Source: Yoonia vestfoldensis DSM 16212 (GTDB lineage Bacteria; Pseudomonadota; Alphaproteobacteria; Rhodobacterales; Rhodobacteraceae). Taken from it: 64,000 nucleotides of DNA. The notes beneath the pieces are model-generated. The model did not search any database, was not told the origin of the DNA, and saw only the letters and a list, made by a program, of their open reading frames with translations. Shown piece after piece: positions 63,851 to 64,000 of this stretch (position 1 is the first letter of the stretch; the number at the start of each line of letters is the position of its first letter). The stretch spans positions 34,321 to 98,320 of the forward strand of contig NZ_KB907987.1 in assembly GCF_000382265.1 (NCBI RefSeq), in the 5' to 3' direction. Position numbers and translations under genes: made by a program.

Positions 63851-64000
63851 TGTCATTGACATGACAATTAGAGGTGGTTCGGTTTGATTGAACAGGTTCC
63901 TGGCGTTTTCTAAGTGGTTTTCCGCCTTGGTTATGCCGCTACCGCTTCGGGCATCGGCTGGTTGAAGTAGGCCTGATCGGGGGTTCTGCCGTCAAGCGAT
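63851..64000 (-). mobile_element. IS3-family insertion sequence, right end (partial)
   Basis: The boundary is placed at TGTCATTGACATGACAATTA, which begins with TG on the forward strand and so would be the CA end of the element, as in IS3-family termini. It lies 80 bp past the transposase stop. The other end is outside the window, so completeness and target duplication cannot be judged. Confidence 0.65.
63931..64000 (-). CDS. IS3-family transposase OrfB, C-terminal fragment (cut by window edge)
   Basis: The last 23 codons read SLDGRTPDQAYFNQPMPEA plus VAA and a TAA stop at 63931. The GRTPDQAYF motif is the conserved C-terminal end of the rve integrase core of IS3-family OrfB. The rest of the gene lies beyond the window. 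Confidence 0.85.
   Translation of the reverse strand, partial: SLDGRTPDQAYFNQPMPEAVAA

Noticed and set aside
1..64000. CRISPR array or prophage
   Set aside because: I saw no regularly spaced repeats of 24-40 bp, cas genes, or phage structural or integrase genes; the only mobile DNA is the IS3 end at the right border.

Overview
The window is high-GC, densely coded bacterial DNA with the gene repertoire of an alphaproteobacterium of the order Rhodobacterales, most likely a marine Roseobacter-group member. The signs are a doeA/doeB (eutD/eutE) ectoine-degradation pair, a rhizobial-type che operon, copA-cueR, MerR regulators beside beta-oxidation genes, an acyl-CoA synthetase of DmdB-like length, and many ATGA or TGATG stop/start overlaps. 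No ribosomal or phylogenetic marker gene is present, so this assignment is inference.

Layout. 1-2.6 kb: a membrane protein cut by the window edge, then a PAS / LuxR-HTH / alpha-beta-hydrolase fusion. 2.8-7.3 kb: an ECF sigma factor with its anti-sigma factor, then a fasciclin protein, a membrane-anchored protein, an OmpA-like protein and a Sel1-repeat protein; two promoters here share a TGAAACTA-N6-GCAG-N5-CGTGG layout. 7.2-14.7 kb: ectoine hydrolase and deacetylase, two class-III aminotransferases and a large basic amino-acid decarboxylase. 14.8-19.1 kb: the copA-cueR copper operon with a MerR-type promoter, a DsbA-like oxidoreductase and an L,D-transpeptidase. 19.3-25.8 kb: a compact che operon (cheS-like STAS, cheY, cheA, cheW, cheR, cheY, a small DxxxQ protein, cheB, cheD) without a chemoreceptor. 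25.8-35.2 kb: acyl-CoA synthetase, ABC exporter, tRNA-Gly, 5'-nucleotidase, DUF952 protein, pyrD, MATE exporter and two thioesterases. 35.4-45.4 kb: two related MerR regulators and a fatty-acid oxidation operon (acyl-CoA dehydrogenase, GST, thiolase, FadJ-like), then a DMT transporter and another acyl-CoA synthetase. 45.5-51.0 kb: a pseudo-peptidase-like membrane protein and the nucleoside salvage operon cdd-deoA-deoB-add-upp. 51.1-58.8 kb: a VOC/double-cupin protein, malic enzyme, a glycosyltransferase-like gene, propionyl-CoA synthetase and a PuuB-like oxidase. 58.8-59.7 kb: an AT-rich island with one HEPN-like gene. 59.7-63.7 kb: NAD kinase, glyA, a hydrolase and several very small membrane or lipoprotein genes. 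The window ends inside an IS3-family element.

How the parts fit. Most of the window is ordinary metabolism of a heterotroph that uses compatible solutes, fatty acids and nucleosides. The accessory signals are the ECF envelope module, the che operon with a CheZ/CheT-like small protein and a CheB whose receiver domain looks degenerate, the hydrolase-fused LuxR regulator, the AT-rich HEPN-like island, and a repeated 33-bp element that lies just downstream of three genes in the same orientation. No CRISPR array or prophage is visible.
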